A stretch of 64,000 bases of DNA from Vibrio sp. Of7-15 (GTDB taxonomy: Bacteria > Pseudomonadota > Gammaproteobacteria > Enterobacterales > Vibrionaceae): the NCBI RefSeq assembly GCF_022347565.1, contig NZ_JAKRGH010000002.1, positions 248,001-312,000 of the forward strand. The letters run 5' to 3'. The notes beneath the pieces were generated by a model, which was not told the origin of the DNA, ran no database searches, and worked only from the letters and a program-made list of their open reading frames with translations. Positions 29,439 to 40,123 of this stretch are shown piece after piece (the stretch's first letter is position 1; every line of letters begins with the position of its first letter). The position numbers and the translations under genes were made by a program.

Positions 29439-30650
29439 CTAGTTATCTTCTTGAGTAAATACATCTACCCATTCTACAGATTCTGCATATTGCTCTGCAA
29501 TGAGCTGTTCAGAAATGTTCAATATTTGACAGTAATGGCTAACTTGCTCCCAGTTGGCTTTCTCATAGGCTTGCACCGCATTCAATAGGTAACCTAAATC
29601 ACCACTACCTGCGGTCAGGGCAAGCTTGATTTCTTCACTAATGGGTAATCTGCCGAGTAAAAGAGGTAAGGGCTGATCCAACAATGACTCAAGTAATGAA
29701 AACATACCCATTAAAAAAGCTTGGCTTGGCTCTACTTCAAGTGAGCTATTAATAGCAAGTAACTCACAAATACGAGCTCGTTGAATAGAAAGAGTATAAA
29801 GGGATTGAGGCTTATGTTGACTGGCATGTGCCACTGCAACCAATGAGATAAATTGGCGTAACTTGTTCTGCCCGAGATAAACCAGAGCTTGTTTAAACGA
29901 AGTAATCGGTTTGCTGATCACGGATGAAGAGTTAACGTACCTGAGCAGCTTATAAGACAGTGAAACATCACTCACGACTAAGCGTTCTACCGCTTCATAA
30001 TCTACATCTTTGCTTGAAATTTCTTTGCACAGTTGAAGAACCGCTAATTGAGAAGGCTCGATGGAGCGTTGTTGCAGTAGCTCTGGTCGGCTAAAGAAGT
30101 AGCCTTGAAAATAATCAAAACCAATTTCTTTTGCATGTAGGAACTCTTGGTGGGTTTCAACTTTTTCAGCTAAGAATTTGATATTGAATTTAGCGCATCG
30201 GTGAATGAATAGCTGAGCTTTTTCAAGGGGGACTAATTGGATATCAAACTTAATAATATCAATATAGGGTAAAAAGCGTTTCCAAAGAGGGTCGGGAATA
30301 AAATCGTCTAAGGCTAGCTTATATCCTTTCTTCGATAAGGCCTTAACGGCGTCTAATAGTTCATCGGTAGGTTCACAGTCTTCGAGAATCTCTACAATAA
30401 GATTTTCTTTTGGGAAAAGCGTTGGTAGTAATTGAATTAAGCTTTGGTATGGGAAATTAACAAAGCCTAATTTATCTCCTGTAGGATCACAGTGAGAGTT
30501 TAAGAACTGATCGGATAGAAGTCGGCTGGTCGCTTTTTCAGGTTCCATGTCTGGAAACGTATTTTTGGGGCCATCACGAAATAATAGTTCGTAACCGATG
30601 GTGTTTTTATCTGTATCTAAAATTGGCTGCCTTGCAACATATGAATACAT
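29439..30650 (-). CDS. EAL and HDOD domain protein
   Basis: A 403-residue cytoplasmic protein with an N-terminal EAL-like domain (about 1-200) and a C-terminal HDOD domain (about 205-400). The architecture is that of YuxH/CdgJ-type proteins, which influence motility and c-di-GMP signalling in vibrios. The EAL motif itself reads ELL (in IGYELLFRDG), the usual DDFGTG is LDDFIPD, and AEGVE is AEKVE. Some metal-binding residues persist, but the changes suggest weak or absent phosphodiesterase activity. It precedes ychJ on the same strand. Confidence 0.85.
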   Translation of the reverse strand: MYSYVARQPILDTDKNTIGYELLFRDGPKNTFPDMEPEKATSRLLSDQFLNSHCDPTGDKLGFVNFPYQSLIQLLPTLFPKENLIVEILEDCEPTDELLDAVKALSKKGYKLALDDFIPDPLWKRFLPYIDIIKFDIQLVPLEKAQLFIHRCAKFNIKFLAEKVETHQEFLHAKEIGFDYFQGYFFSRPELLQQRSIEPSQLAVLQLCKEISSKDVDYEAVERLVVSDVSLSYKLLRYVNSSSVISKPITSFKQALVYLGQNKLRQFISLVAVAHASQHKPQSLYTLSIQRARICELLAINSSLEVEPSQAFLMGMFSLLESLLDQPLPLLLGRLPISEEIKLALTAGSGDLGYLLNAVQAYEKANWEQVSHYCQILNISEQLIAEQYAESVEWVDVFTQEDN

Positions 30651-30790
30651 ATATAACCGTTCTTCCCATGTGGACTGTGTGGAAACTTATTTTTTGTAAA
30701 CAATAACGATAATATCGCGGCGACATAAAAAAACTATGATGGCACGCTAAATTATTCATCTTAATATGTCGATAAAGTGTCGAATCAGAG

Positions 30791-31519
30791 CTAAATCATA
30801 AAGTTTCTACTTTCTAGTGATTTACTTTCTTTCGTGCACACTAAAACGGAGCCTTGTTCATACCAATCACCGAGAACAATACGCTGTGCTACTTTTTCTT
30901 TCAGTTGAACTGAGTGTAGTGCTGGCCTATGTGTATGTCCATGAATTATTAGATTTGTTTCATACTGTTCTAAAACTTTGACAACCTCTTCTGGTGTTAC
31001 ATCCATTATGGTCATCTGTTTTTGTTCTTTTTGATCTTTACTGCTGCTTTTGATGTTACCAACCACTTTATGACGCCATTTTAGTGGGAGATGCAAGAAC
31101 AGCCATTGAACCCAAGGCTTATGTACGGTTGCTCGGTATTTTTGATACCCTTCATCAAGCGTGCATAAGGTATCTCCATGCATAATGAGCGTTTTGGTGC
31201 CGTACAAGTCGATGGTGCAGATTTCGGGCAAGATTGTGACCCCGGTTTCGTCACCAAATCGTTTTCCCACTAAGAAATCTCGATTACCTTCAATGAAGTA
31301 ACAAGCAACGCCTGAAGAGGTGAGCGTTTTAAATGCGGCTTTTATCTGTTGGTTAAAGGGACTGTTATCGTCATCGCCAAACCATGTTTCAAACAGATCA
31401 CCTAATACGTATAACGCATCGGCGTGAATGGCTTCATTCTGCATAAAACGGAGAAAACAGTCGGTGATGTCTGGGCGGTCGGGGGTGAGGTGAAGATCTG
31501 AAATAAATAGTGTGGTCAT
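30791..31519 (-). CDS. lpxH: UDP-2,3-diacylglucosamine pyrophosphatase
   Basis: Makes lipid X in lipid A synthesis at the inner face of the inner membrane. The 242-residue calcineurin-like phosphoesterase has the manganese ligands D8-x-H10, D41 (in GDLFE), N79 (in GNRD), H114 (in MHGD) and the HGHTH motif near 195-199. It follows ppiB by 41 bp; the spacer contains a hairpin, so partial read-through from ppiB is likely. Confidence 0.95.
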   Translation of the reverse strand: MTTLFISDLHLTPDRPDITDCFLRFMQNEAIHADALYVLGDLFETWFGDDDNSPFNQQIKAAFKTLTSSGVACYFIEGNRDFLVGKRFGDETGVTILPEICTIDLYGTKTLIMHGDTLCTLDEGYQKYRATVHKPWVQWLFLHLPLKWRHKVVGNIKSSSKDQKEQKQMTIMDVTPEEVVKVLEQYETNLIIHGHTHRPALHSVQLKEKVAQRIVLGDWYEQGSVLVCTKESKSLESRNFMI

Positions 31520-31524
31520 AAAAT

Positions 31525-31552
31525 AAAGAAGGGGTGAAGAGCATCACCCCTA
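31525..31552 (-). terminator. Hairpin between ppiB and lpxH
   Basis: Arms aggggtga / tcacccct around a 6-base loop, read on the minus strand followed by tctttatttt. It may terminate or attenuate transcription from ppiB into lpxH. Confidence 0.6.
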
Positions 31553-31560
31553 TACCCATA

Positions 31561-32055
31561 TTACTCTTCGATAGTTGCGCCAGTAATCACAACTTCGTCA
31601 ACTGGTACGTCTTGGTGGTAACCGTAGTTGCCAGTTGAAACTGCTTTGATCTTGTTTACAACGTCCATGCCTTCAACAACTTCAGCAAATACACAGTAAC
31701 CCCAACCGCTTGGTGTTTCTGATTTGAAGTCAAGGAATGTGTTGTCATTTACATTGATGAAGAACTGAGAGCTTGCAGAGTGTGGTTCGTTAGTGCGAGC
31801 CATTGCAAGTGTGCCTGTTTTGTTGCTTAGGCCGTTGTTTGCTTCGTTCTTGATTGTTGCACGAGTTTGCTTCTCTTCAAGACCAGATGTCATGCCGCCA
31901 CCTTGGATCATGAAACCGTCGATTACACGGTGGAAAAGCGTGTTGTCATAGAAACCGTCACGGCAGTATTGCAGGAAGTTTGCAGAAGTTAATGGTGCTT
32001 TTTCTTCGTTTAATTGAATTTTAATATCACCAAAAGAAGTGTGAAGGATTACCAT
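31561..32055 (-). CDS. ppiB: Peptidyl-prolyl cis-trans isomerase B (cyclophilin)
   Basis: Cytoplasmic cyclophilin of 164 residues that accelerates proline isomerisation. No signal peptide, which separates it from periplasmic PpiA. The catalytic block [13 protein letters not shown] (about 40-52, Arg included), the ASSQFFIN strand and the VVEGMDVV segment are present. It is divergent from cysS, the standard arrangement in Vibrionaceae and Enterobacteria. Confidence 0.95.
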   Translation of the reverse strand: MVILHTSFGDIKIQLNEEKAPLTSANFLQYCRDGFYDNTLFHRVIDGFMIQGGGMTSGLEEKQTRATIKNEANNGLSNKTGTLAMARTNEPHSASSQFFINVNDNTFLDFKSETPSGWGYCVFAEVVEGMDVVNKIKAVSTGNYGYHQDVPVDEVVITGATIEE

Positions 32056-32218
32056 GATATTGTCCTTGTTGGAGGTTTTGCATTAAAAGCAAGATTCTAT
32101 AGCAAGTTTAGTTTGGATCAATAGGGAATTCCCCTGATATTTTCTTGCTATCGAACCACATAACGGGTGTAATAACACGTTCAGTGTAATCCCATATTTA
32201 ATTGAGTGTAAAAAGAGC

Positions 32219-33601
32219 ATGTTGAAAATATATAACTCACTTACCAGACAAAAAGAGGAATTTAAGCCAATCGAGCCAGGGAAAGTTGGCATGTACGTCT
32301 GTGGGGTTACCATTTACGATTTATGTCACATTGGCCATGGCCGTACGTTTGTTTCGTTTGATGTGGTTTCACGTTACCTACGTTTCCTTGGTTATGATTT
32401 AACGTTTGTTCGTAACATCACAGACATCGATGACAAAATCATCAAACGTGCCGCTGAAAATGATGAAAGCTGTGATTCGTTAACAGAGCGCCTTATTGCA
32501 GAAATGCACGCTGACTTTGATGCTCTAGGCATGAAGCGCCCGGATATTGAGCCTCGTGCGACTGAATACATTCAAGAGATCATCGCGTTGGTTGAGCGTT
32601 TAATTGAGCGCGGCTTTGCTTATGTGGCAAGTAACGGCGATGTGATGTTTGAAGTGAAAAAGTTTGACGAGTACGGCAAGCTTTCTAAGCAAGACTTAGA
32701 GCAGCTTCAAGCAGGTGCTCGTGTTGATGTTGAGACGGCTAAACGTAGCCCTCTTGATTTTGTGCTTTGGAAAATGTCTAAACCAGGTGAGCCAACATGG
32801 GAATCACCATGGGGTGCTGGTCGCCCGGGTTGGCACATTGAATGTTCAGCAATGAACTCATCGATTCTTGGTGATCACTTTGATATTCATGGTGGCGGTT
32901 CAGATCTTATGTTCCCACACCATGAGAATGAAATTGCTCAGTCTTGTTGTGCACACGACAGCAAATACGTTAATACGTGGATGCACAGCGGGATGGTGAT
33001 GGTTGATCGTGAAAAGATGTCGAAGTCATTAGGCAACTTCTTCACAATTCGCGACGTGCTAAGCCACTATGACGCTGAAACAGTTCGCTATTTCTTAATG
33101 TCAGGTCATTACCGTAGCCAGCTTAATTACAGCGAAGAGAATCTAAAACAAGCGCGTGCGTCACTTGAGCGCTTGTACACTTCTTTGCGTGGTCTTGATT
33201 TTTCTATGGCTCCGGCTGGTGGTGAAGAGTTTGTTGGTCGCTTTACAGAAGCAATGAACGATGACTTCAATACACCAGAAGCTTATTCTGTGCTGTTTGA
33301 TATGGCTCGTGAAGTGAACCGTATTAAGACTGAAGATTTAAGTGCAGCTTCTAAGCTGGGCGCCCTGATGCGTGAACTTGCAGAAGTACTTGGCTTGTTA
33401 TCTCAAGACCCAGAAACTTTCCTACAGGGTGGGGCTGGTGAAGATAATGACGTTGCGGAAATTGAAGCGTTAATTAAAGCTCGTAATGATGCTCGTGCAG
33501 CAAAAGATTGGGCTGCGGCAGACGAAGCGCGTGATGCGTTAGCGGCTTTAAACATAGTACTTGAAGATGGTGCTGGTGGCACAACTTGGCGTCGTAAGTA
33601 A
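32219..33601 (+). CDS. cysS: Cysteinyl-tRNA synthetase
   Basis: Class I synthetase of 460 residues. Seen: the zinc ligand C28 in MYVCGVT, HIGH at 37-40, GWHIECSAM with the second zinc Cys near 209, the zinc-binding HHENEIAQ segment, and KMSKS near 266-270. The C-terminal DALR domain and the last block [16 protein letters not shown] complete the standard architecture. A bidirectional terminator follows. Confidence 0.97.
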   Translation: MLKIYNSLTRQKEEFKPIEPGKVGMYVCGVTIYDLCHIGHGRTFVSFDVVSRYLRFLGYDLTFVRNITDIDDKIIKRAAENDESCDSLTERLIAEMHADFDALGMKRPDIEPRATEYIQEIIALVERLIERGFAYVASNGDVMFEVKKFDEYGKLSKQDLEQLQAGARVDVETAKRSPLDFVLWKMSKPGEPTWESPWGAGRPGWHIECSAMNSSILGDHFDIHGGGSDLMFPHHENEIAQSCCAHDSKYVNTWMHSGMVMVDREKMSKSLGNFFTIRDVLSHYDAETVRYFLMSGHYRSQLNYSEENLKQARASLERLYTSLRGLDFSMAPAGGEEFVGRFTEAMNDDFNTPEAYSVLFDMAREVNRIKTEDLSAASKLGALMRELAEVLGLLSQDPETFLQGGAGEDNDVAEIEALIKARNDARAAKDWAAADEARDALAALNIVLEDGAGGTTWRRK

Positions 33602-33650
33602 CCTTTGTTGTTATAGAAGAGCGCTTAACAGCAATTAGTATGAAACGAAT

Positions 33651-33686
33651 AAAAAGGGCTTGGTGGTGCATCAAGCCCTTTTTTTA
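33651..33686. terminator. Bidirectional terminator between cysS and the ATP-grasp gene
   Basis: Perfect stem aaaagggcttg / caagccctttt with a 9-base loop; T runs occur in both directions, serving the convergent cysS and the minus-strand operon. Confidence 0.85.
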
Positions 33687-33710
33687 TTGAACCATTTATA
33701 ATGGAGTTGA

Positions 33711-34676
33711 TTATTGAACTTTCACACCAAATTGTTTGGCGGAATAAGCCACTCGCTCTTCTGGTTTCGGGTATTCCGCTGGGATCCCCATATTTTCAAT
33801 ATGATGTAGGCGGGGCAATAAACCACAACCATTGGCGATTTGGATTGCAAGACCAGGGCGTGCATTGAGCTCAAGCACCATAGGGCCTTGCTCTTTATCT
33901 AAGACCATATCGGTTCCTAAGTAGCCAAGCCCTGTCATCTCCCAAGCGCTGGAGGCTAGGGTTAATAGCTTATTCCAGTGAGGTACTTGTAATGTGCTGA
34001 GGTCTTTCCCCGTATCAGGGTGCTGTAAAATTGGTTTATCAAACTGCACTGCGCGCACGGCTTTTCCGGTCGCGATATCAATGCCAACCCCCACAGCACC
34101 TTGGTGAAGGTTCGCTTTACCATCGGACGCTGCGGTTGATAGGCGCATCATGGCCATGACAGGGTAGCCTTTAAAGACAATTACACGGATATCTGGGACA
34201 CCTTCATAACTGAAGCCTTCAAAGACATCATCAAATTGGATCAGGTTTTCAACGACAGCCACATCATTTTTGCCACCAAGGGAAAATAACCCCGCCAAGG
34301 CATTGGTTATATGGCGTTCTACATCCTGTTTGCTCATGGTGGCACCTGAAGGTTTGGAATATACCCCATCTTGATGCGACGTGCAGACCAAAATGCCTTT
34401 TCCGCCACTGCCTTGCGCTGGTTTTATCACAAAGCCGGGCCAGTTTTTGACCATGTCATGAATGCCTTTGACTTCCGCTTGATGGCTGATTACGCCGATC
34501 AGCTCTGGCACTGTTGCCCCCGCTTTTTCGGCGATAATTTTCGTTTTTAGCTTATCGTCAACCAAAGGGTACTTTGTACGATCATTGTAGCGGCCAATGT
34601 AACTGATGTTACGCTGGTTCATGCCCATGATGCCTTTATCATGTAACTTAAACGGTGACGTTAATCGACTGAACAT
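33711..34676 (-). CDS. ATP-grasp, RimK-related alpha-L-glutamate ligase-like protein
   Basis: A 321-residue ATP-grasp enzyme. ATP-binding is shown by FVIKPAQGSGGKGI (about 82-95) and metal binding by LELNARPGL near 273-281. The family is annotated as alpha-L-glutamate ligase-like, meaning a probable carboxylate-amine ligase that adds an amino acid to a protein or peptide; the substrate is not known. It is the last gene of a three-gene unit, starting 5 bp after the 7TM gene, so co-translation is likely. Its partners suggest action at the cytoplasmic face of the membrane. Confidence 0.88.
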   Translation of the reverse strand: MFSRLTSPFKLHDKGIMGMNQRNISYIGRYNDRTKYPLVDDKLKTKIIAEKAGATVPELIGVISHQAEVKGIHDMVKNWPGFVIKPAQGSGGKGILVCTSHQDGVYSKPSGATMSKQDVERHITNALAGLFSLGGKNDVAVVENLIQFDDVFEGFSYEGVPDIRVIVFKGYPVMAMMRLSTAASDGKANLHQGAVGVGIDIATGKAVRAVQFDKPILQHPDTGKDLSTLQVPHWNKLLTLASSAWEMTGLGYLGTDMVLDKEQGPMVLELNARPGLAIQIANGCGLLPRLHHIENMGIPAEYPKPEERVAYSAKQFGVKVQ

Positions 34677-34681
34677 CGCGT

Positions 34682-36190
34682 TTAGTCCTCCGCAAGTGGT
34701 TTAAAGCGGCGTAGTTCACTTAAACGGTAGCCAGTGTAGTTACCTAGAATCAGGATCATTGCCAAGATAACCAACTGTAAGCCAATGAAGTTAAAGGTTA
34801 AGTGCTGTACAAATGGGTTTGTCATCGCAAGGTATACGAGAATGGCTGTAAACAGAGAACCACCACCTTGGATTAATACTTCTTTCCAGCCTTCTTCTTC
34901 CCATAAAATAGACATGCGTTCGACTGTCCAAGATAGGATGATCATAGGGAAGAAAGTAATTGCGAGCCCTTCTGTTAAGCCAATCTTAAAAGCCACCACA
35001 GTAAAGACGGAAATGATCATGATTACGGTAATGATCACCGCAGAGATTCTTGCGACTAGTAGTAAGTTCAATCGAGATAAGTAACCACGAATAAACAGGC
35101 CCGTACCAACAATCAGTAAAAAGCCAATAATGCCCGTAACGAGCTGGGTTTGAACAAACGCAACGGCGATCAACACGGGCATGAAGGTTCCCGAGGTTTT
35201 CAGGCCAATAAGCACTCGTAAAAACACCACAATTAAAGCACCAATTGGGATCAACATGATGGTTTTAAACATCGATTGCTCTTCAAGTGGCAAGCTATGA
35301 ATGGAAAAATTCAGCAGGTCATCACTACTGATTTTTTTACTGGTGGCTTGTTTTGGCGAAATGTTTTGAGCAATCATAGAGAAATGAATTTGGCTCTGTT
35401 TACCACCGACTACATCCAGCAGAGAAACATTCGACTTATCCCAAATGACTAAGTTTTCAGGTTTACCTTGTTCACCATTGACGGGGTTAAACAGTTGCCA
35501 ATGATCACCATCCCATACCTCAATCATCGGCATGACACTTTGACGGCGGCGGCCGTCTTCTAGCCATAATGTGCCGACGGTTTTACTGTGAATCTTTTCC
35601 ATGGTTAGCAAGGTGGAAATGGCTTTTTCTTTGCTAAATTCGTTCAGTAATAATGAGGCATTTTGGTTGTCTGGGTCATTAAATTGTTTGATCAGCTCAC
35701 GAGTAAGGGTGATGTTATCTGCCGAGCGTTGTCTCGCCTGGTCTAATAAAGAGTGGGCAGCCGATTCTTGAGGGCCATCTAAACTAATGCTTCGAAATAC
35801 ACCTTCTTCAGGTGCGATAGGCTCCACATTGGCTTGGTCGTCAACCAATAACTGTGTTTTGTAATACAGCACTTGCGGGCCTTCGGCATGGCGAATCGAC
35901 CATTCCGCACGACGGCCATGCTCTGTATTTAAAAATGCTACGCCATAACCAGGTGAAGAGGTTGTTTCATCTGTGAGCGTGAAGCCTTCTTGTGTTTGTG
36001 GTGCTGCCATGGACACTTTTACTGGTTCACCCAGCGCATCAAACTTAATTCTGGCTTCTACATCCCAGACTTGGCGAGTTTCACCGGGTGTCCAAGGTAC
36101 GCTGTAGGTGGTATGTCTAAACCAACTTAAACACACCCCCACCACAACGAGCATAGTGATCAAAATATAAAAGGGTACTCGTGATGTCAT
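34682..36190 (-). CDS. Inactive transglutaminase fused to seven transmembrane helices
   Basis: A 502-residue protein: one N-terminal helix (about 7-23), a periplasmic segment (about 25-300) of the inactive-transglutaminase type with no visible Cys-His-Asp triad, then seven hydrophobic helices (about 310-485) and a basic cytoplasmic tail. The arrangement matches the family described as inactive transglutaminase with 7TM. It presumably binds a periplasmic peptide and links it to the cytoplasmic ATP-grasp partner encoded downstream. Function is inferred from the conserved neighbourhood only. Confidence 0.87.
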   Translation of the reverse strand: MTSRVPFYILITMLVVVGVCLSWFRHTTYSVPWTPGETRQVWDVEARIKFDALGEPVKVSMAAPQTQEGFTLTDETTSSPGYGVAFLNTEHGRRAEWSIRHAEGPQVLYYKTQLLVDDQANVEPIAPEEGVFRSISLDGPQESAAHSLLDQARQRSADNITLTRELIKQFNDPDNQNASLLLNEFSKEKAISTLLTMEKIHSKTVGTLWLEDGRRRQSVMPMIEVWDGDHWQLFNPVNGEQGKPENLVIWDKSNVSLLDVVGGKQSQIHFSMIAQNISPKQATSKKISSDDLLNFSIHSLPLEEQSMFKTIMLIPIGALIVVFLRVLIGLKTSGTFMPVLIAVAFVQTQLVTGIIGFLLIVGTGLFIRGYLSRLNLLLVARISAVIITVIMIISVFTVVAFKIGLTEGLAITFFPMIILSWTVERMSILWEEEGWKEVLIQGGGSLFTAILVYLAMTNPFVQHLTFNFIGLQLVILAMILILGNYTGYRLSELRRFKPLAED

Positions 36191-36231
36191 AATATCCTCG
36201 GTATCAAAAACGTAGCATTTTGAATTTATAA

Positions 36232-36975
36232 TTATTTGTTCGGTTTTGTACTTTGAATGAAATCTTTGCTGACATCAACTAAAGCTATGTCTTTAAAAAA
36301 TTCACGCCCGAGTAAGATAGGGTGTGTCATGTGGGAGCGATCCGCTAATGTGAATAGCGTTTTTTCGTGAAGATCACCAAGTTTGATCCACAATTCGATG
36401 ACTGGACGACGATCGAGGCCATCACTGGAAGCTTGGCGAATTTTGATATGACGGATAATTGGGGCTTCAATCCACTTTCTGTCTTCTGGGGCAATATTTT
36501 TATCGGATAGATGGAAGCGTGCCCAGTTTTTTCCATTACGTTCAAACTCTTGAATATCAATGGCATTGAGCGATGAAGTCGCTGCACCAGTATCGACACG
36601 TGCTTCAAATCCTTGTTTAACCGAGTCTAAAACGACCCATTCTCTAGAGCCAAGAACGATAGAGCCTTTGTACGTGTTTTCAGCTTTGGTTTGAGGAGCC
36701 ACTGCCAATGCTACTTTTTCGGGCTCTTTGGCTTGATTGTTTTGTTGGCGTATCTGTTCCATATCTTCGGCGATATCAGCTAACTCTTTTTCTAAGTTAG
36801 CAATATAGGCCGTTTGCTCATTCATGGTGACTTCCATGCTGTCTAAACGTGAATAAACATTGCTTTCCATGCTTTCAATGGCGTTAACAGTTTTTTGGGT
36901 ATATTGGCTACCGTCCATTAAGGTGCAGCCGGAAAGTAAAGTGAGTAAAGAGAAAGGAACGTAGAAACGTCGCAT
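36232..36975 (-). CDS. Retropepsin-like (PF05618) lipoprotein protease
   Basis: A 247-residue protein with a lipoprotein signal (LLSGC, C17), a coiled-coil stretch (about 28-80) and a C-terminal domain of the family long called ATP-dependent zinc protease. That domain carries the aspartic-protease signature D128-TGAATSS and a distal ILLGREFF hydrophobic-Gly motif, so it is better viewed as a retropepsin-like fold. Lipid anchoring places it in the periplasm. It is the first gene of the three-gene unit, 41 bp before the 7TM gene. The catalytic Asp is intact; the substrate is unknown. Confidence 0.87.
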   Translation of the reverse strand: MRRFYVPFSLLTLLSGCTLMDGSQYTQKTVNAIESMESNVYSRLDSMEVTMNEQTAYIANLEKELADIAEDMEQIRQQNNQAKEPEKVALAVAPQTKAENTYKGSIVLGSREWVVLDSVKQGFEARVDTGAATSSLNAIDIQEFERNGKNWARFHLSDKNIAPEDRKWIEAPIIRHIKIRQASSDGLDRRPVIELWIKLGDLHEKTLFTLADRSHMTHPILLGREFFKDIALVDVSKDFIQSTKPNK

Positions 36976-37064
36976 CAGAAATCCTAAGCTTAACGATTTA
37001 AGTTATTGTTCTCTTGCAGTTTAGCTTAGAAATAGGGATGCGTGAAGCACCCCTATGTCATCTT

Positions 37065-38036
37065 TTAGTCAGGGTTTCTGGCGATTAAAACAGCACGCTT
37101 AGGAGCAGGGTGCCCTTCTGCGGTTTTAGTGGGATCATTTGGGTCTAGGTAATCTGGCAGAGAATTATGTGTCATCCACTCAGTCGTGCGCTGTTCATCA
37201 GTGGTTGTTACGCATTCGTCGACAATTTTCACGTCCACAAATCCGCATGTTTCTAACCAGCTTTTTAATGCACGAGCTGATGGGAAGAAGTACACATTAC
37301 GCATTTGGGCGTAGCGGCCAGTCGGGACTAATACCGCATTTTCATCGCCATCAATTACTAAGGTTTCAAGTACTAATTCGCCGTCTTTAGTGAGCTGGTT
37401 TTTAAGTTGGATTAAGTGATCCAGTGGTGAGCGACGGTGGTATAACACGCCCATGCTAAACACCGTATCAAAGGCTTTGGATTCTGGTAGCTGCTCAATA
37501 CCTAGTGGCAGTAAATGAGCACGTTGATCGTTGCCCATGAGTTTACGAACCGCTTCAAATTGCACTAAGAATAAGTGTGATGGGTCGATACCGACGGTCA
37601 ACTTTGCCCCTTCACCTAGCATTCTCCACATATGGTAGCCATTACCACAGCCCACATCGAGTACATAGCGCCCTTTAAGTGGTGAAATATGAGGAAGGAC
37701 ACGATCCCATTTCCAATCTGAGCGCCACTCCGTATCAATGTGGATATCGTGCAAGTGATATGGGCCTTTACGCCAAGGGTGGAATGTACGTAGAAGGTTT
37801 TCTAGTTTGGCTTTTTCACCAGCAGGAAGAGGTTCGTTGTTACCGATTTTTACCGCAGACTGAAGATCAATGTTATCTGGCTGAGTCGTTGGGATTTTCT
37901 TTAGTACGCGTAACCAGCGAGGCATATCACCATGCTCGGCGTTTTGCCATTCAGTCAGTTGTGAAGGTAAGTGGTTGAGCCAAGGACTTAAGCGGTTCTT
38001 GGAAATAAGTTGGTAAAAATCAGAAAAATCAAACAT
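37065..38036 (-). CDS. cmoB: tRNA U34 carboxymethyltransferase
   Basis: Transfers a carboxymethyl group from carboxy-SAM to 5-hydroxyuridine at the tRNA wobble position, giving cmo5U. The ATG at 38036 ([14 protein letters not shown]) yields 323 residues, exactly the E. coli length; the longer open frame upstream is not conserved. Rossmann motif [15 protein letters not shown] near 119-133, and the WRKGP and [12 protein letters not shown] blocks are typical. It follows cmoA by 80 bp. Confidence 0.96.
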   Translation of the reverse strand: MFDFSDFYQLISKNRLSPWLNHLPSQLTEWQNAEHGDMPRWLRVLKKIPTTQPDNIDLQSAVKIGNNEPLPAGEKAKLENLLRTFHPWRKGPYHLHDIHIDTEWRSDWKWDRVLPHISPLKGRYVLDVGCGNGYHMWRMLGEGAKLTVGIDPSHLFLVQFEAVRKLMGNDQRAHLLPLGIEQLPESKAFDTVFSMGVLYHRRSPLDHLIQLKNQLTKDGELVLETLVIDGDENAVLVPTGRYAQMRNVYFFPSARALKSWLETCGFVDVKIVDECVTTTDEQRTTEWMTHNSLPDYLDPNDPTKTAEGHPAPKRAVLIARNPD

Positions 38037-38116
38037 AAGTCTTAACGGTGTTCTTTTAATAAAAAATGAAGAAGGCTGACCAATAAGGCCAGCCATTCAA
38101 AAAAGGCGGTTAGGTG

Positions 38117-38911
<795 letters not shown>

Positions 38912-39011
38912 TTACCAGAAGACATTGCTGTGGAAAAGGGGCACATTGTAGTGAAAAATGGAGGTATTGTCTGCACTGCATCACAGAATTACCATTAATT
39001 GAGTTAATAGC

Positions 39012-39881
39012 TTACAGCAAAGGCAATTGATTACTGGGTGGCTCTGGGCATATAGGAGTAAGATCAGGCAATGTAAGTCTTTGCTGTAGTTGTTGGTATA
39101 GACGATCAGCTAGCTCGGGTGCTTCTACGTTATCTGGCGTGTGAATAAATACAAAAGGCTGTTTTCCTTCTTTCACCCAAGTTTCTAGTTTAGTCAGCCA
39201 AGGAGTAAAAAAAGCGTCATTACTGGCCATGTCTGGGTGGCCGATAAAGCGCATCATTGGTGTATTAGCCGTGGAAATGGCATGAACAGGTACTTTAGGC
39301 TTATTGTTGTGTGCTTCAATAACGGCCTCAGTGATAGGCGGCGCGGAAAACACAGGGCGGCTGTCCATGATAATTCGATCGACGTGTTTCTCAATGAGCA
39401 TTCTATTGAGCTTTTGTTCTTGCTCACCTTTATCAAAAAAGCCCAAATGGCGGACTTCCACTCCAAGGGGTAAGTGCTTCGGAAAGCGGTCAATAAACCG
39501 TTCTAATATTGGTAATGAGTGAGGGGTAAACGCCGCGGGAAGCTGAATTTTCCATAAACCAATTTTTTGGTGCAGCGGTTCCATTAAATGAATAAATTCG
39601 CTGACGAGTTGATCGCAGTGACTGAGCTTTTGCTGGTGGGTGATCGTGCTTGGTAATTTAAAGGTAAAGCGAAAGTCGTCTGGTGTTGCTGAATTCCAGT
39701 TATTCACCGTAGAAGACGATGGGCTAGCGTAAAACGTCGTATTGCCTTCGACGGAGTGAAAGACTTGGGCATAGCGAGCGAGACGTTCTCCGGGTTTGGT
39801 CCCTGAACCGTAAAAGGAGTGTTGCCACTGATTGTGGGACCACATGGTTAATCCAAGCCGGATCGGATATTTATTACTCAT
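39012..39881 (-). CDS. DUF72 (YecE-like) protein
   Basis: A 289-residue TIM-barrel protein of the DUF72 family, recognised from RLGLTMWSHNQW, the FHSVEGNTTFY segment (the family's VEINSTFY equivalent), DFRFTFKLPSTITH and the late IHTPDN motif. No biochemical function is established for the family. In enteric bacteria yecE is likewise near cmoAB and aspS, which supports orthology. Confidence 0.88.
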   Translation of the reverse strand: MSNKYPIRLGLTMWSHNQWQHSFYGSGTKPGERLARYAQVFHSVEGNTTFYASPSSSTVNNWNSATPDDFRFTFKLPSTITHQQKLSHCDQLVSEFIHLMEPLHQKIGLWKIQLPAAFTPHSLPILERFIDRFPKHLPLGVEVRHLGFFDKGEQEQKLNRMLIEKHVDRIIMDSRPVFSAPPITEAVIEAHNNKPKVPVHAISTANTPMMRFIGHPDMASNDAFFTPWLTKLETWVKEGKQPFVFIHTPDNVEAPELADRLYQQLQQRLTLPDLTPICPEPPSNQLPLL

Positions 39882-39981
39882 TTCTTAATTTACCTTATTC
39901 GGCTTAGTGTCCGAAATTAACCCCTAGCTAATAATTTCCACAAATAGTGGCATAAATTTAAGTTATTTTCAGTGTAGTGCT

Positions 39982-40011
39982 TTGCTGAAAGCTTACCTTT
40001 TCCATTATAAT
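39982..40011 (+). promoter_or_regulatory. Candidate aspS promoter
   Basis: TTGCTG (39982-39987), 18-bp spacer, perfect TATAAT (40006-40011). A leader of about 105 bases would precede aspS. Confidence 0.5.
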
Positions 40012-40123
40012 GCTCGGCTAGATTACGTTTTGACAATGCAAGGTTAAAGCGTATTAACAGGATTTTTACAGCAAATCTGCGTGATATTGCTGTTGGTATT
40101 TAAATTAGATTGGGAAATTCATC

